DNA from: Aristolochia californica
Taxonomy: Eukaryota > Streptophyta > Magnoliopsida > Piperales > Aristolochiaceae
Direction of reading: 5' to 3'
Assembly (NCBI GenBank): GCA_029961685.1
Contig: JARWKL010000015.1
Span: forward strand, 21,545,220 to 21,609,219
DNA: 64,000 bases
Positions 34,572 through 48,400 of the stretch are shown in pieces. Positions within the stretch are counted from its first letter, which is position 1, and each line of letters starts with the position of its first letter. A program made the translations under genes and the position numbers. The notes beneath the pieces are model-generated. The model was given only the letters and a program-made list of their open reading frames with translations, was not told the origin of the DNA and did no database searches.

Positions 34572-37500
34572 CTAAGGAGTATCCCTGGAGGACGATGCAG
34601 TGTTTATCTGCTTGGCAAGATAAGCTTCATAAATCTCAACGACCAATCGAGGGTCCGTTTCCACTAGTTCCTTGTACTCATCTCTTTCAGTTAATGTGTC
34701 CATATTATCTGTTATCAATGAAAGAGCGGCCTCTAGCAGTTGCTTTGCATTGTGCCTATGAGCAAATGCAAAACTTGACACTGCATTATCGTTTGTCACT
34801 TTTGACGTCATAAACTTCTCACAGAATGCCTTGAGATGCTTTACTTGATATTTCTCTGCCAATATTAGAAGCTCATAAGCCAATTGCTCATCAAGAGAAA
34901 TCTCAGCTGTGTACAGATAGTGGACAAATGAGCGAAGAACATCATACGACACATCACTTATCTTAATGGTTCCACTTCTGCTCTCCTCCATCTCATTTTC
35001 TAGCATAGCTCTGAAAACTGGTGATTTGCTTATCTGAGTCAAAAGAAAAGGAAACAAAGATTAACCAATAATAAAAATTTACTAAAATAAAATTATAATA
35101 ACAGCGTAAAAAATTTCAAATCTGAAATGATCGTGCTTGTTATGGTGAAAGAATTCTATGTAACGCGTGTATTTTACAGGTATTTATGTTACGATACTAG
35201 CACACTAAATTGCAAGTAGGGAAGGTTCACAATGATGGGTGTGCTAGTGGCTAGTGAGATAGAAACAGAGAAACCCACTTCAATGAGAAAAAGACATTGT
35301 ATTACCTAAAGAATTCCAGTACCGATGCCTTGACCAATACAAGATAAAACTCTAATTACACAAAGATATGAATGAGAGTTCATTTGTGTGTATTAAGAAA
35401 GAAAAAGAGAGGAAAATTAGAGTGATGGAAAACAGACAAGCAGTGTGAGCAATTAGGACTCCTAAAGCTAAATTTTGGCTTCCTGAATATAAGAATACCA
35501 TAGAAGCTAACTTAGAATAGGAAGCATACCAACAGTTTACCTCTATTTACTAAGTTGAGTACAATTTCTTTTTTATGAAAGGATGTAAAAATTTTAAAAG
35601 AGGGAGAGAAATATACAAACCTAACTAAGCAAGCCAAGTTGAGTACGATGCTACTTTCTACATAGAAAATTTGAGAGTTCGAGTTTGAACTACATAATTT
35701 GTACACTTCTATACCTCTAAGAACTTCACAAAACCCAATGAGAAAAGTAAATAAGAGAAGGTATGCAGTACTTTTCTTCTTGACGCTCATAAAGCATATT
35801 CCTCAGATTATAAATGGCAGCCATGTAATTTTCAATCCCATTCAAGTATCCGTCAGGCTTGAAAGCTGATAATGAAACCTTACTGGCTTCTAATAGTAGC
35901 AAACCGATTCTTAAACCTCTGGATCTCCTTGCCCCTTCCCAGATTACTAAGACATTTCACCAGGACTTGGCCATCTCATGATGCTCCTGAGTTTCAAATC
36001 ATGGAATTAACTAGTCTACATTGTTTTGAAAATTTTAACAAACAATTATCAACTCAAAAAGAAATTCCCTTTTTTGTAGACACCTTCCTCATCGACCACA
36101 AAATTTGTTCATTGTTACTGGTTAAAATATCAACTCAGGAGTATTTTGGTCATTTAATATATTATGTTTTTATCTTATATGATGTCTATTAGGTAGGCGA
36201 TGTCTTCATATGCCCATGGTCCAATTTTCATTCATTTTAGAGGAATATTTTAGGAGATATTTAAGTTTATGTTTTGAGGGGCAATTTTTGTCTTTTATGT
36301 TAAAATCACTTAAAAACCTGATTAAAAGAAAAAGGGGGCGTCCTTTTTGAGAAATGCACTCAAGGCAGCAGCAGCTGTTACTCCTCTCCAAGCCCTTCTT
36401 CTCTTATTTTTCTTCATTTTCACCCAAATATCAGATATTTCATGGTATCAGAATAAGGTTATGCACTTTTTGGGCAGATTTCTCTCATTTTTGTGGTTCT
36501 TCTCTCAATTTTCAGCAACCCTTTTAGAGGATCTTCCCAGAGTTCTGGATTGGCAGCTAAGAATTTCATTTTTTACCTCTCGGCTCATAGCTACTACTAA
36601 TTGAAAGATTATGTCATTTAATGATCCCAATTTGAGAAATTTCTTCAATATTGCCTGCGTCTCCCTCTACCTTGCTTGCTTCATCATCAATTTTGCATGC
36701 ATCACCCAAATTTCATGCAATTGAGTTGTTTATTCTTCAAATCTTGGTCTCGATTGCTGAACTTGATTGGGTTTACTGCTGGATTGCCCTAATTGGTTCA
36801 ATTGTGGGGCCCACTTAACTATGCAAGCACAAAAATTATGGGAGAAAAGTTCCCATTTGATTGGTTGATGCATTGTTGCATTGAATTGTGGTAATTTGTG
36901 GTGTATAATGGCTAAATCCAGCACGCAAGTTGCTGTCCAGAGGACCAATGAGAGCTCCGATGTGAAATTATCTCAGCCTATTCCGATAACTACGATCCAA
37001 TTGAATGGATCGAATTATGTCAACTGGTCACGATCAATTTTAATGTATTTGAGGGCCAAAAGGATGGCCAAATACATAACAGATGATCCTTCCATACCTA
37101 TTACTGCGGATTGGGTGGTTGAAGACAATTTAGTGATGACCTGGTTGGTAAACAGTATGGAGTCACAATTCAATGACCAAATTTTGAGTTGTAGTACTGT
37201 TAAGTCCATGGGGGACAACCTTAGTATCTATTTTGTCACAGGAAAGTAATTTGTCAGGAATCTATGAGTTGTATGTGAGATACTTTAACATGAAATGTGG
37301 CAGAAGATCGGTAACAGATTACTTCACTGAGATGAGAGGGGTACTACAGGAAATCAGCACATTCCATCCATTTACTGTGAATGTTGAAGACTTTTGTAAG
37401 AAAGAACATCAGATTTGAGTGGCTCGATTTATAGATGGTTTGGGCTTTGAGTATGATTTCATTCGAGCTCAGTTGTTAGCCAATGAAGACGTGACCACCC

Positions 37501-40500
37501 TACAACAGGCATTTAATAGGGTTCTTCGGGCTGATGATGCAGTAGTGCGTAAAAATGACTTAGGTAGAAGTCTCTCAAATGCAGATGCTCTTAACCTCTA
37601 GCCCTCTACTGGCAAACCTAATGGTCAGTTTCGTGGTAGTAATAATAAGGGTAGAGGTTGCTCCTTCTCTACCTGTGGTCGTGGTCGAAATGATAGGGGG
37701 ATAAAAAATGTGTTCACTGTGGTAGGTCAAACTATATTTCTAAAAAATGCCTGGGCCAACTTTGTACTCAGAGAAAAAGACGGTTCTTCTCACACTAGCT
37801 CTTATGAAGAAATTTAGTAGTTAGTACAGCGATTAGGCCATTTGACTGCATCATCTGCTACTTGTCTGACTGTAGACATTCATCCTTCATCCCCAGCAAG
37901 TGCCACAATGGCTAGTAGACGTATGACTGCAATGAATGCGTCCTACTCTTCCTACTGAATAATTGATTCAGGAGCCTCTACCCACATGTCAGGTATGTCT
38001 TCCTGGTTTTAGTCTATTAATCCGTCTTCTTTATATCATAGAATTACTTTACCTGAAGGATCCACCTCTCCCATTCAAGGGGAGGGTACTGTTCGAAATA
38101 CCCCACAGTTATTGTTAGATTAAGTTCTATTTGTTCCCACGTTTCCGATTCATCACTTGTCCGTGAATCACATTACTAAATCTTTAAAGTGTTCCCTAAC
38201 TTTTTATCCTACTATCAGTGTTTTCCAGAACTTGTAGACGAAGAAGACGATTGGCTCTGGACATGAGAAGGCAGGACTCTATATGCTAGATGATGTATCT
38301 GTTTCTCGAGCTATGACACTCTCTACTACAAATTAATCCTACTTATGGCATCTACGCTTGGGACATTCGTCACCAATTAAGTTGCGTCAGTCTTTTCCTT
38401 TGTTGCCAACAAATATTTCATTTGATTGCGAGGGAAAGCATCATCAAACTAGTTTCCTAGTTAGTTCTAGTTGTAGCACCAAATTGTTTGAGTTAATTCA
38501 TTTTGATATATGGGGTCCATTTTAGATTCCTAGTCCATTTGGTTTTAAGTATTTTGTGTCATTTATTGATGATTTTAGTCGCACAACTTGGGTGTATCTC
38601 CTACATGAGAAATCTGAAATCTTTGATGTATTCTTGAATTCTTTTAGTGAAATAAAAAATCACTTTGGTGCTTTTGTTCATATGCCTCCTACTGATAATA
38701 GGTTGGAATATCTTAATCATAAGTTTTTGACTTTTGTGCTTCCCATGGTATTACCCAGCAGACATCTTGTCCTTATACTCAACAAAATGGGGTAGTTCAA
38801 CATAAAAAAAAAAAAAAAAATCTTCTTGAGGTTACTTGAACATTGACTACACATGAACGTTCTTAAGTCGTTTTGGGGGGATGCTATTTTAACTTCTTGT
38901 TTCTTAATTAAGCTCATGCCCTCCTCTGTTTTGAATGGCAGATTCCTTTCCAAGTTTTAAAACCACATTGTAAACTATTTTATGTGGTACTTGTACTTGT
39001 TTGTTCACAAATTTGGAGCTTCGGTTGATAAGTTGTCACCTTGGTCAAACAAATGTGTCTTTCTAGGGTACTCTAGTCGACAAAAAGGGTACAAATGCTA
39101 TGACCTTGTCCACCAAAAGACATGTGTCGACTGATGTGACCCTCTTTGAGCAAACACCGTATTTTGAGTCCTTCAGTGAGATTCTTGTTTCTTTTGAGTC
39201 TTCTTCAGATAGTCCAATTCCAATTGTTGTTTTGGATCTCCCAGCTTCATCAGGTTCCTCTCCACCTCTTCGTGTCTATAACCACAACCTCGTGCTACTA
39301 CAGTGCCTCCAACAAAAAAGCCTACAGAGTTATCTTCTCATGCCCCGTTGTCTTCCTCTTCGCTTGCAGGCTTTGTTCTATCAGATTTGGACTTGCCTAT
39401 TAGTCTGCGGAAAGGTAAACGGTCTTGCACTTCTCATCCTATCTCTAAATATGTTTCTCTTGATTTTTTGTCTCCTTCTTTTAAATCCTTTGCTATGTCC
39501 TTGACTACTTCTATTATACCTCGTTCCGTGCAAGATGCTTTGCCTTCTCAAAGTAGAAATGAGCTATGGATGATGAGATGAGTGTTTTGATGTCTAGGGG
39601 AACCTGCCATCTATGTGATCCTCTGATGGAAGCTACTATTGTGGGGTGTCATTGGATTTATAGTATAAAATATAATGTTGATGGATCTATTGAACGACAA
39701 AAAAGCCTGACTGGTAGCAAAGAGATATACACAAGACCTTCGATGTTGATGTGTTTGAGACATTTTCTCTTGTAGCCCGACTTACTTCGGTATGTATCTT
39801 AATCTTTGTATCGGTTAATAATGGTTGGCCTCTTTTTCAGCTTTATGTGAAAAATGTCTTCTTGTATGGAGATATTTTTTTTGAAATGTTGATAATTTTA
39901 TTTCAAAAAAAGAGAAAATACATCAAGGGAGACCTCCCCTACCAACAAGAGATTGAAGGGGGGGTCTAATTTAGCACACAAATCAGCAGCCGAATTGGCT
40001 GGTCTAAGTCTTGTAAGAAGATTTATATGAAGCAGTTCATATGGAACAACCTCCTGGATATGTTGCTCAGGGAGAGACATGGAAGGTATGTACGCTACAA
40101 AAGGCCATTTATGAACTTAAACAAAATCCTAGGGTGCGGTTTGAGAAATTTAGTACTGTACTAATGCAGTTTGGGTTCCATCGAAGCCATTGTGACCATT
40201 TCTATGTTCATACTTAACAAGAAGACTGGTGTAGTTGTTCTGGTCGTCTATGTAGATGATATTGTGCTCTCTGGTGATGATCTTGAAAGCATTACCAAAG
40301 TTAAACAGTATTTGGCAACATATTTTCAAAGTAAAATTTGGGTCCCCTCAAATACTTTCTTGGCATTGAAGTTACCCGTAGCAAACAAGGTATTGTTCTC
40401 TATCAGAGAAAATATATATTAGATATACAGCAAGAGGATGGTTTGTTGGGTGCTAAACCGGTAGATACTCCTGTAGAAGTCAACCATAATCTCATGATAC

Positions 40501-43500
40501 ATAGGGTCCTGCTCTCAAGGACAAAACTCAATACCAATGCTTGAAAGGTAAATTGATTTATGCTACAGTTATCAAGCTAGATTTTCATTTGTTGTGGGAA
40601 TTTATTTTGAAAGAATTGTGAACCAGTTCATAGAAAATCCATAGAAAGCACATTTAGAAGCTACTCAATGGATTTTAAAGTATTTGAAGGGTGCACCTGG
40701 AAAAGGTCTGTTGTATTCTCAGAATGAACAGATTGATGTACTTGGATATTCTGATGTTGACTACGTTGGGTGTAAGATGGATAGACAATCTACATCTAGC
40801 TATTGTTCTTTTGTTGGAGGTAACCTAGTAAGTGGGAAAAGTAAAAAACAAAAAGTCGTGGCTAGATCTACTGCAGAGGTTGAATATTGAGCAATAGCTC
40901 ACCATGGCTCACACGGTTAGTGAGCTTATGTTGATTAAATCTGTTCTTCTTGAATTTGGTTTCCAGTTACCAAGTCCTATGATCATGAAGTGTGATAATC
41001 AAGCGGCCATCTTTATTGCAAGTAAACTTATATTCCACGAGAGAACTAAACATATACGAATTGATTGCCATTTTATTAGAGATGTAGTGATGCAAGGAAA
41101 GGTGGTAACTCCCTATGTGAAGTCTTCAAACCAGTTGGGGGATGTGTTTACCAAGCCACTGGGAAGACTTGAACATGTATCCTTCTGTGACAAGCTAGGG
41201 TTCTTTTATATCTACTCTCCAACTTGAGGGGGAGTGTAAAAATATCAACTCATGGCTATTTTGGCCATTTCATATATTATGTTTTTATCTTATATGATGT
41301 ATGTTAGGTAGGCAATGTCGTCATATGCCTATGGTTTGATTTTCATTCATTTTAGAGGTGTATTTTAGGAGATATGTAAGTTAATGTTTTGAGGGGTATT
41401 TTTGTTTTTTATGTAAAAATCATTTAAAACCCTGACTGAAAGAAAAAGGGAGTATCCTTTTTTTAGGCACACACTCCAAGGCAGCTGCTGCTGCTTCTCT
41501 CCAAGCTCTGCTTCTCTTATTTCTCTTCTCTTTCACCCAAATATCAGATTTTTCATTACCATATGATATGGCACATTGTGATGTTGAAGAATTAGTTCAA
41601 GAACACTTACACTTACTAGATCACACAAAGTTCACTTGTACAAGGAGGCTCAATTTAAAGTGAGCTGACTTTCCTATTTTAGGCAAAATTTTCTAATATT
41701 GGATTGGACAGGTAGTAACTTTCAATTTCCTATTGTACAAAGCTGAAGTATAGGCTACAAATTAGTAACAACTCACTGTAGTTGGAAGTTTAACTAAAAG
41801 GAACTTGCTGTTTTGGTTGAAAGCTTCAAATGCTGCTCAACTTGTTATCTTGGTTAGAAGTTTCAGTAACATAGTCCATTGCAAGTTGAAGTTTCCTCTT
41901 TACAGTTTAGACACTTAGTTTCTAAACTAGGTAAACGTAAAAGTAGTAACTTCACAAGTTAGAATTGTTTCCTGTTTTCAATTTCTTGAGTAACAAGTTA
42001 GAACTAGATTCAACAACTACTACTAAGAGTCTATTTCCAGAATGGAACAGCAATGAAGATTCCTGCATTGATGAGTTTATTATCTTTAGAAATGCCTCTA
42101 ATGTAAAAAAGGAATAATCTTCATTCACTGAATCAAATTTTTGTTTTTGTTGATCTGTTTGGAATTTTCTCCTGACAGCTGCAGTAATCTTCTTCTTTTT
42201 TTTTCTTTTTTTTTTGTACTACATAGCTGCAGTAATCTTACTTTCTGCCTTTCAGGATTTACCATCAAACTTGGTTTCAGACCCTAGTTTTCTAGTTGTG
42301 TGCTGCACTCTAGGTTACTCACACTCTAAAAGAAGCTCTCAACTTCATTACTTCATGAATCCAAACTACCTTGCCATGCTGCGTCACCATATCCAACAAA
42401 GATTTTATACATGGAGCAAAAGAAAGCAAAACTATGAACTGATAAATGAATTAATTTAAAAAGCCTTATAGCATAAAACTAGGACTAACACATAGGTGAT
42501 GATACTCACAGCACCCTAATTTTCTCTGGCCAGAAATTTTATTTTTGCATGTCATTCAAGGAAGCTCAATGGTCCAATGTCAGATATTTGCTATCCCTAC
42601 CTTCACTTGCTATGAGAAAGAAATACCCACCTCCAAACCCCCTCCCCCAAAACAGCCAGATATCTTAATGCCATCAAAATTGTCTGACAAAGGAACCATA
42701 TGAACCATCATAGATAGGGTAAAATGTCTTCTCAAATGCCACAATAATAAAGCCAGTGATTCAAAAATCCCCCCTACAGGAGAGCGGCTCTAACCATAAT
42801 ACCTTATATGTCTAAAACATTTTTGCCAACTGCTGCTCTGATGTGATCGTTAATTTCCAATACTAAACAACTCTACTTTTGACATCATTGCATAGAATTC
42901 AATCACTGGTTTTTTCCTTCACTTCATTCCATGCAGCATTCAGCTCAACAGAAAATTGCCGAATTGGTTCAACATAGAAAGAGGACCAGCATGAATCTAG
43001 TGAATTTTGATGCATGCCACATTTGATATGTTTTTTGCAAAATATGACACAGCCATGCACATAACATTAAAAAAGGCTCACGCTGCCAACACCATTTACT
43101 CAAGATCAGTAGCTTTTCCTCTGCTAGACCTTTACAAGAGCATTTTAGGATGGTCAATCTTCATACAAATACAACAGTATTGCTGTAATCCAGTAATCCG
43201 GTTTTAGTTTCATTACAGGCATCCTATTTTGTGAAGTTTTCATTCTTTCTCAGTTATTATATTTATGAACTAGCATCCTTCTTTTCAGCAAAGAGATAGA
43301 AAGTAGTTTTCCACAAACTCTTTTGCCATCTTAGGGCCACCAATTTGATGCTGATACTCCGCAACAACACTAAGATCCTGTTTAAGAGAATTTTAGACTT
43401 TTAACCTTTGAAAAGAAAGAGAATTCTATAGCTCTCATACAGTCTTTCTTACGAAAGCTTTATAGCCACCCAAGGACAGCGCAGCTCATATACTGAGAAA

Positions 43501-44703
43501 TCTTCAAAGGCAACAAATAGGGGACCAGAGGACCAATCTAATCTAGCAGGCTCCCCATCCTTCAAAACCATTTGTAAGCAATTTATCCTTCCATGTCCCC
43601 TTTACTCACTTTAAATGCTCTACAGTCAGCATTGAATGCTTTGCTACCATCAGTGCTTTCATTGATTGTTGGGGTGTTTGATTTTCATTTACTATTTCAT
43701 GGCGAGGATAATAAATTTTTTGGGGAAAAAGGAAAGAGTCTAACTACAAAGGAAAAAAAGAAGGAACCAAGATGACCATGCAAAGAGAAAACATCACCAT
43801 CAAAGCATTCTTATATCTATGGTAGAAAGCAATACAAATTCCGCTTGTCTATACATTGGGTAGTGAATGAGGCCACATTGAAGAAATTCCCAGTTTAGAA
43901 TATAAATTCAGCTCTCCTCTTCGTAAGCAAATGTTATTTGGCAAGACACGCGCTTTAAAGTTTAAATCAACCATTCAGTATAACAAACCCTACTTCTTAT
44001 GAAACAACCTTTAATATGTTGAGAATGGAGAAAAAAAAACCTCGAATTTCGATCTTAACCTGGAAAAGAACTAAAAAAGAGGGGAAAATAGACGGACAAA
44101 GCATGTAATCAGTCAACATTTCACACCCACAAATTTATGGCCTGATCCTTTTAACTTCCACTCACACAACTGAAGAAACTTCTTTTGATCACTTTCCATG
44201 TTGCGATGATACATATTCCGGAAACACAAATCAAGACAGAGAAATTCTTCGATTATTTAAAGAAACTTAACTAGCATCAGTCCATGCTCCAATCTTATAG
44301 AGTTGATATTTCTTTCATGAATGGTTTCATTTCATTTCAAAAATCAAACATGAGAAAGCACATAATTGGATAGTTAGAAAAGGGTTAAAGAACGAGAGCA
44401 ACTCACTAGGACGGCCTTGTGGGCACGGAGAGCAGAGCAGTGGTCATCGGAGGCTTGCAGAACGAGATCGGTGAAACAGGATCGATGGTGTTCAATAGGT
44501 GAGGCGAGTTTGAGGAAGGCAACTTTGGTTTTCAAGTCCTCGATCTCTCGCTTCAACTCTTCCTCCGTCTCGCTGGCTTCCTCGTAGCACTCTTTGCACG
44601 TCCCCGCATCGGTTACCTCGTATTCCTCACGGCACGACATGCATCGTAAGCAGGGGGCATAGCGGGAGGCGGCGGCGGACCTCTCCCTCCTCCCGGAAAT
44701 CAT
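34572..44703 (-). CDS. BTB/POZ domain protein, At4g08455-like
   Basis: Two exons, 44407-44703 (99 codons, donor GTGAGT) and 34572-35033 (acceptor TCAG), join in phase 0 to give 252 residues. The N-terminus has paired cysteines (C18, C21, C24 and C36, C39 in a DAGTCKECYEE context) and a short coiled coil (ETEEELKREIEDLKTKV, about 45-61). A BTB domain begins near residue 76 (FTDLVLQAS, AHKAVL, SPVFRAMLENEMEES, IKISDVSYDVLRSFVHYLY). It ends with a BACK-like helical part (VKHLKAFCEKFM, VEIYEAYLAKQ). Family members are proposed substrate adaptors of CUL3 ubiquitin ligases. Length and order match At4g08455 closely. The 9.4-kb intron contains a copia element. No defect is visible in the coding exons. 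Confidence 0.93.
35034..36114. other. BTB gene intron, left part
   Basis: AT-rich intron sequence, nothing recognised beyond short chance ORFs. Confidence 0.4.
36908..37770 (+). pseudogene. copia gag with zinc knuckle, frameshifted
   Basis: Starts MAKSSTQVAVQRTNES. It contains LNGSNYVNWSRSILMYLRAK (the copia gag UBN2-type core), then a frame change near 37240 and an in-frame stop at 37416. It continues through FIDGLGFEYDFIRAQLLANE to a degenerate CCHC knuckle (CVHCGRSNYISKKC, His replaced by Tyr). Confidence 0.85.
37960..41226 (+). pseudogene. copia pol (protease, integrase, RT, RNase H), multiply broken
   Basis: Protease IIDSGASTHMSG near 37966. GAG-pre-integrase LWHLRLGHSSPIKLRQ near 38343. 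Integrase core FVSFIDDFSRTTWVYLLHE near 38556. RT blocks near 39600-40420, including VVYVDDIVLSGDD. RNase H DVDYVGCKMDRQSTSSYCSFVGG and KCDNQAAIFIASKLIFHERTKHI, ending at 41227. The RT is interrupted by a LINE tail at 39877-40008. Several stops. Confidence 0.88.
39877..40008 (-). mobile_element. LINE 3' tail (about 130 bp) inserted in copia RT
   Basis: The T-rich left end and the phrase ACATCAAGGGAGACCTCCCC match the LINE tail at 25561-25984. The flanking near-repeat TCTTGTATGGAGAT (39860-39873) / TCTTGTAAGAAGAT (40009-40022) is the target duplication, and the copia RT sequence resumes directly after it. Confidence 0.85.
41556..44406. other. BTB gene intron, right part
   Basis: AT-rich intron sequence of 2.85 kb. 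T-rich stretches near 42190-42215; no transposon ends, ORFs of known type or RNA genes recognised. Confidence 0.4.
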
Positions 44704-45492
44704 CTTACGTACAGAGCGAGAGACGCCGAGTCGTCCACAATTAAGCAGAAACAGGAGTGCTGTTGGAGCGACACAATGAATAAAGTAAAAGATTTTCGCT
44801 CTCCTCTCTCCGAAAAATTAACAAACTAGCATATCGAATGAATAGGCGTATTAGCCAATACGCACCTCTCCCAAACAATACCTCATCCATACGGTTAATA
44901 TCCAGCCAGATCTATCGAATTATTTTTAATAACAATTCCATCACAGTTTCAGTGACCGAACAACAAAAAGGATTATAGTTAGGAATTAGTTTTAGACTTT
45001 CAGAAATCAGGTTTCAATTTTCAAGTGAAAATCATATTTCAGATGTGATTGTAGTAATTGAGATTGAAACAAGCATACAAGGGGCTCCCAATTGAAGTAC
45101 AAATCGGGTTTATTTCAGAGTCCGAACTCACAAAAAAAAAAAAAAAAAAACGCTGAATCGCTTTTCATTAATCAGAATTTCATACCTCGTCAGAGTCGAT
45201 GATAGACCGATAGTGGGAGGAGCTGCAAACCAAAACAATAAGACTCCCCAAGACGCAAACAAGTAAGAAAGCTATAAGCTGAGACAGAATGTTCATTTAC
45301 TATGAAGGCGAACCAGGAGAACGGAACTCATTTCATTATATGCAACTATATTTCTTGTTATACATCTTTAAAAACGAAATGGATCAAAAATCGGATCCAT
45401 CTTTTACAATTCAAGAATCAATGTATGGTCGACCTTCAACGCCATTAAGAACATTATATACATCCCACCACTAACTACAATTAAAAATATCT
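44704..45492. promoter_or_regulatory. BTB gene 5' flank and GTE gene 3' flank
   Basis: About 790 bases lie between the BTB start and the GTE stop, so the BTB promoter and GTE 3' UTR share this interval. An A18 run is present near 45133-45150. No specific elements could be assigned. Confidence 0.4.
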
Positions 45493-48400
45493 TTAACAGT
45501 CAATTTCACCTTCTTCCACTTCCGTGTCATCTTCATCTTCCACATAATCGTCCTTTCTAAACAACCCCAACTGTTCCAGTAGATTACCCTGAAAGCCAGC
45601 TCTGCTGCTTACAGGACTTGTGAGGAGAGCATCCAAGCTATTGGAATTGAAATATCCAAACATCTCAAGATCTTTAAATATTTCCCTGTTCTCGTCAATG
45701 TCAACGGTCTTTTCCATCTGTCATTCCAAAAAATTGGAAAAAAAACAAAAACATTAGTAGAAGGTCTATTAAATCTTCACCTTCTGGTAAGACTCAACCA
45801 AGACAACGTAGGAAACTGATTAGCAGAAGCCCTGACTGGTGCAAGAAAGAAAAAAAAATGGGAAACAACAAAACATTAGCTGAACAGCCAATTAGATCTT
45901 CACTTCCAGGTAAGATTCAACTAAGAGAAGCTCACAAGCTGATGGGCAAAATCAGTGACCGGTTCGAAAATGCAAATTGAGGTTTAATGTAAAGGGAGCT
46001 AGTCAACCAGAACTTTTTTAGTTTACATTGAAGAATTACCATAAAATTTTCTCATATTTCAATTTGCTCTCTTCCCCTTGCTTTACTTTCCAATGAAATG
46101 CTAGCTAAAAATTCATTTGATACTTAATCATTCATATAAGAGAAATTATGCATGTGCTTCTCAGAAATACTGTTGAAAAATCCATTTTCAAAGAGCAAAA
46201 CAAGCAACATAAGCTTCACCATCATCTGTTTTCCTGCAGGCCATGAAAATATTAAGTCCAGTTTGTACCTCTACAAGTACGTTTTATCTTTTCATAGTCA
46301 ACTTACGAAAAAAAGTTATTTTCTTCACTCTTTCTTTTCCATTCTTTTGATGTAGCATTGACCTAATTAGGAAATAGGTTGTGGAAAGCGTGAAAGGGGG
46401 CAATTCGTTCATGTGAGTTGGAGTCACGTGGATGATCCAGAACTCATTCATCCTCCCCACCCACACGACTGGTAAGAAGCGAATCTTGCTTCGTCCATAT
46501 GACAAGCAACTTTTAGATTTCCTAATATATGATAAGACATTATGAAAGTAAACTGGACCATAAAAGAGTTAGCATACTCATCCCAATCCGAATACCTCCG
46601 CACTACTCCCAAATTAACACAATATGAAAGTAAACCGGACCATACAAGAGTTAGCATATTCATCCTAATCCGAATACCTCTGTACCCAATTGTGTAACCC
46701 TACCTAAGACATTCTCCTAACATGGAAATTTCAGAAGTAACCAATACAAAGTAAACTATAGAAGAGTAAAATAAAAAACCGAGGAAACAAAAAGGCACCT
46801 TTTGCAATGCTAACCGCGCTGCTTCTCTTTCTCGTTCACGTTGCCTTTTCATCTCAGCTTCTGCCCTCATCTGTGCAGCAGCTTCAGCAGCTCTCACCTG
46901 AGCTTCAATTCTAGCTTTCTCTGTTATGCAATGAAGAAAGACAAGCAGGGATCATCAGGCAGCAGTTTATGCAAATGCTCAAGGACACAATTTTTATAGT
47001 ATTTTTCAAATTTACAAACAAAACATGCTGGCAAACAAGTATGAGGTCTTTTTCCATTTTAAAACAAAAGGTAATCCATAGCCATTTCATATTCAAATAG
47101 ATTGTGTCTTTCTATGCAAACTATTTCTTTTCACTATAATAGCAGGATCACAGACATAATATGCCGTATGCAACCCTGCTCAAAATCCAAGGCATTTAGT
47201 TATTTTTTTATAGGGGGTGTATTGCCTCGACCCTCTGAAAATCCACGTCTCGCCTGATACAGAAGACTTGGGAAGACTCCCACCCTTGAGTGTTCTGCAA
47301 TTTCCTCATATGCAGGTCAGCCAAAAAATGTCAAAAGAATAGGTAAAGAAGACTTTGAAGAGTACTTATTCGTTCACATAGCTCTGCCTTTAGATTGTTA
47401 AGGTAAATTCCATTTCAATGTTTCGTAACCGAAAAGTTAAACAGGGCAGACTGAAAAGAACGAAGAAAATTCTTTGAATGACAAATGAACAACTCAGAAG
47501 CAAGATAAAATGATTGCAAAGCAATGACAAGAAGTTTATTGCAACTTCGATTGCAATGAGATAAGCACCCAAGATTACAGGACCAAACAATAGTCCAACA
47601 ACACTGCTAGATTAGAAGGAAAGGAGACTAGCAGAAAGTAAGCAGGGATTACAGACGGTCACAAAGAGCAAGCAGAGCACTAAAAGAAAAATAAAGGCAA
47701 AAGGGTTCATCAATGTCCGCAACATGCCCAGAGAACCAATTTCTTCACATCGGGAGAATCCATTGACATCATCAGTTGGATCTCTCATTGTTCTACTCTG
47801 TCATAGCATATATTTCATGTTTTTTAATGAGATTATGTATATCATGGATCAGCTAATGTGTAATCAACATTCAAAAAAATAAAGTCTGACTTTTATTTTA
47901 AAAAAAAGCAAACTCCCCAAAAATCAGTCTCAAACAAGAAATTTGAGGACAAACATCCACTTCAGGACTTTAACACTCTTAGGAAGGTTGATTGCTAATA
48001 GTAAAAACAGCACAGGCTACCACGGTGGATAGTCTTTGTTACCAGATATAAGTCCCACCATTCTGAGGCATATAAGTGTGATCAACATCTCAAGCTGATC
48101 TCATGGCACGAGGTATATTCTTGGGATAGTCCATATAAGTTTGGGCTAAGAAGATCTTGAGCTTAATAAGTGTTACTAATTCAGTTTGGAACTCTTTCAG
48201 GCCCATTAAAAAAGATATCAGATCAAATACAAACATCAGAACTATTTCTGTTATGTAACGAAAGCTTCCAGTGCCCTGTGTATGTGTTCTCCATATCTTG
48301 AATTGCCTTGTTTGTTTAAACACGCAAGTTAAAGGGAGGTTTGGAAGATAATGATCCACCATTTTAAAACATTTAAAGGTGCTCTGCATCTTGGGTGTGT

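Larger units (their letters stand above)
36120..41555 (+). mobile_element. Ty1/copia LTR retrotransposon, near full length, inactive
   Basis: LTRs at 36120-36442 and 41235-41555 share the TATCAACTCA start region and end CAAATATCAGAT...TTCA. The primer site TGGTATCAGAA starts at 36443 and the polypurine tract TTGAGGGGGAG is at 41224-41234. The target duplication is imperfect (TTACT at 36115-36119, TTACC at 41556-41560). Order: gag, zinc knuckle, protease, integrase, RT, RNase H, as in copia. Numerous stops and frameshifts plus a nested LINE tail make it inactive. It is antisense to the host BTB gene. Confidence 0.92.

Noticed and set aside
34228..34813. Plus-strand frames of 115 and 122 codons near the BTB stop
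   Set aside because: They overlap the BTB 3' UTR and last exon in antisense and show no recognisable domain.
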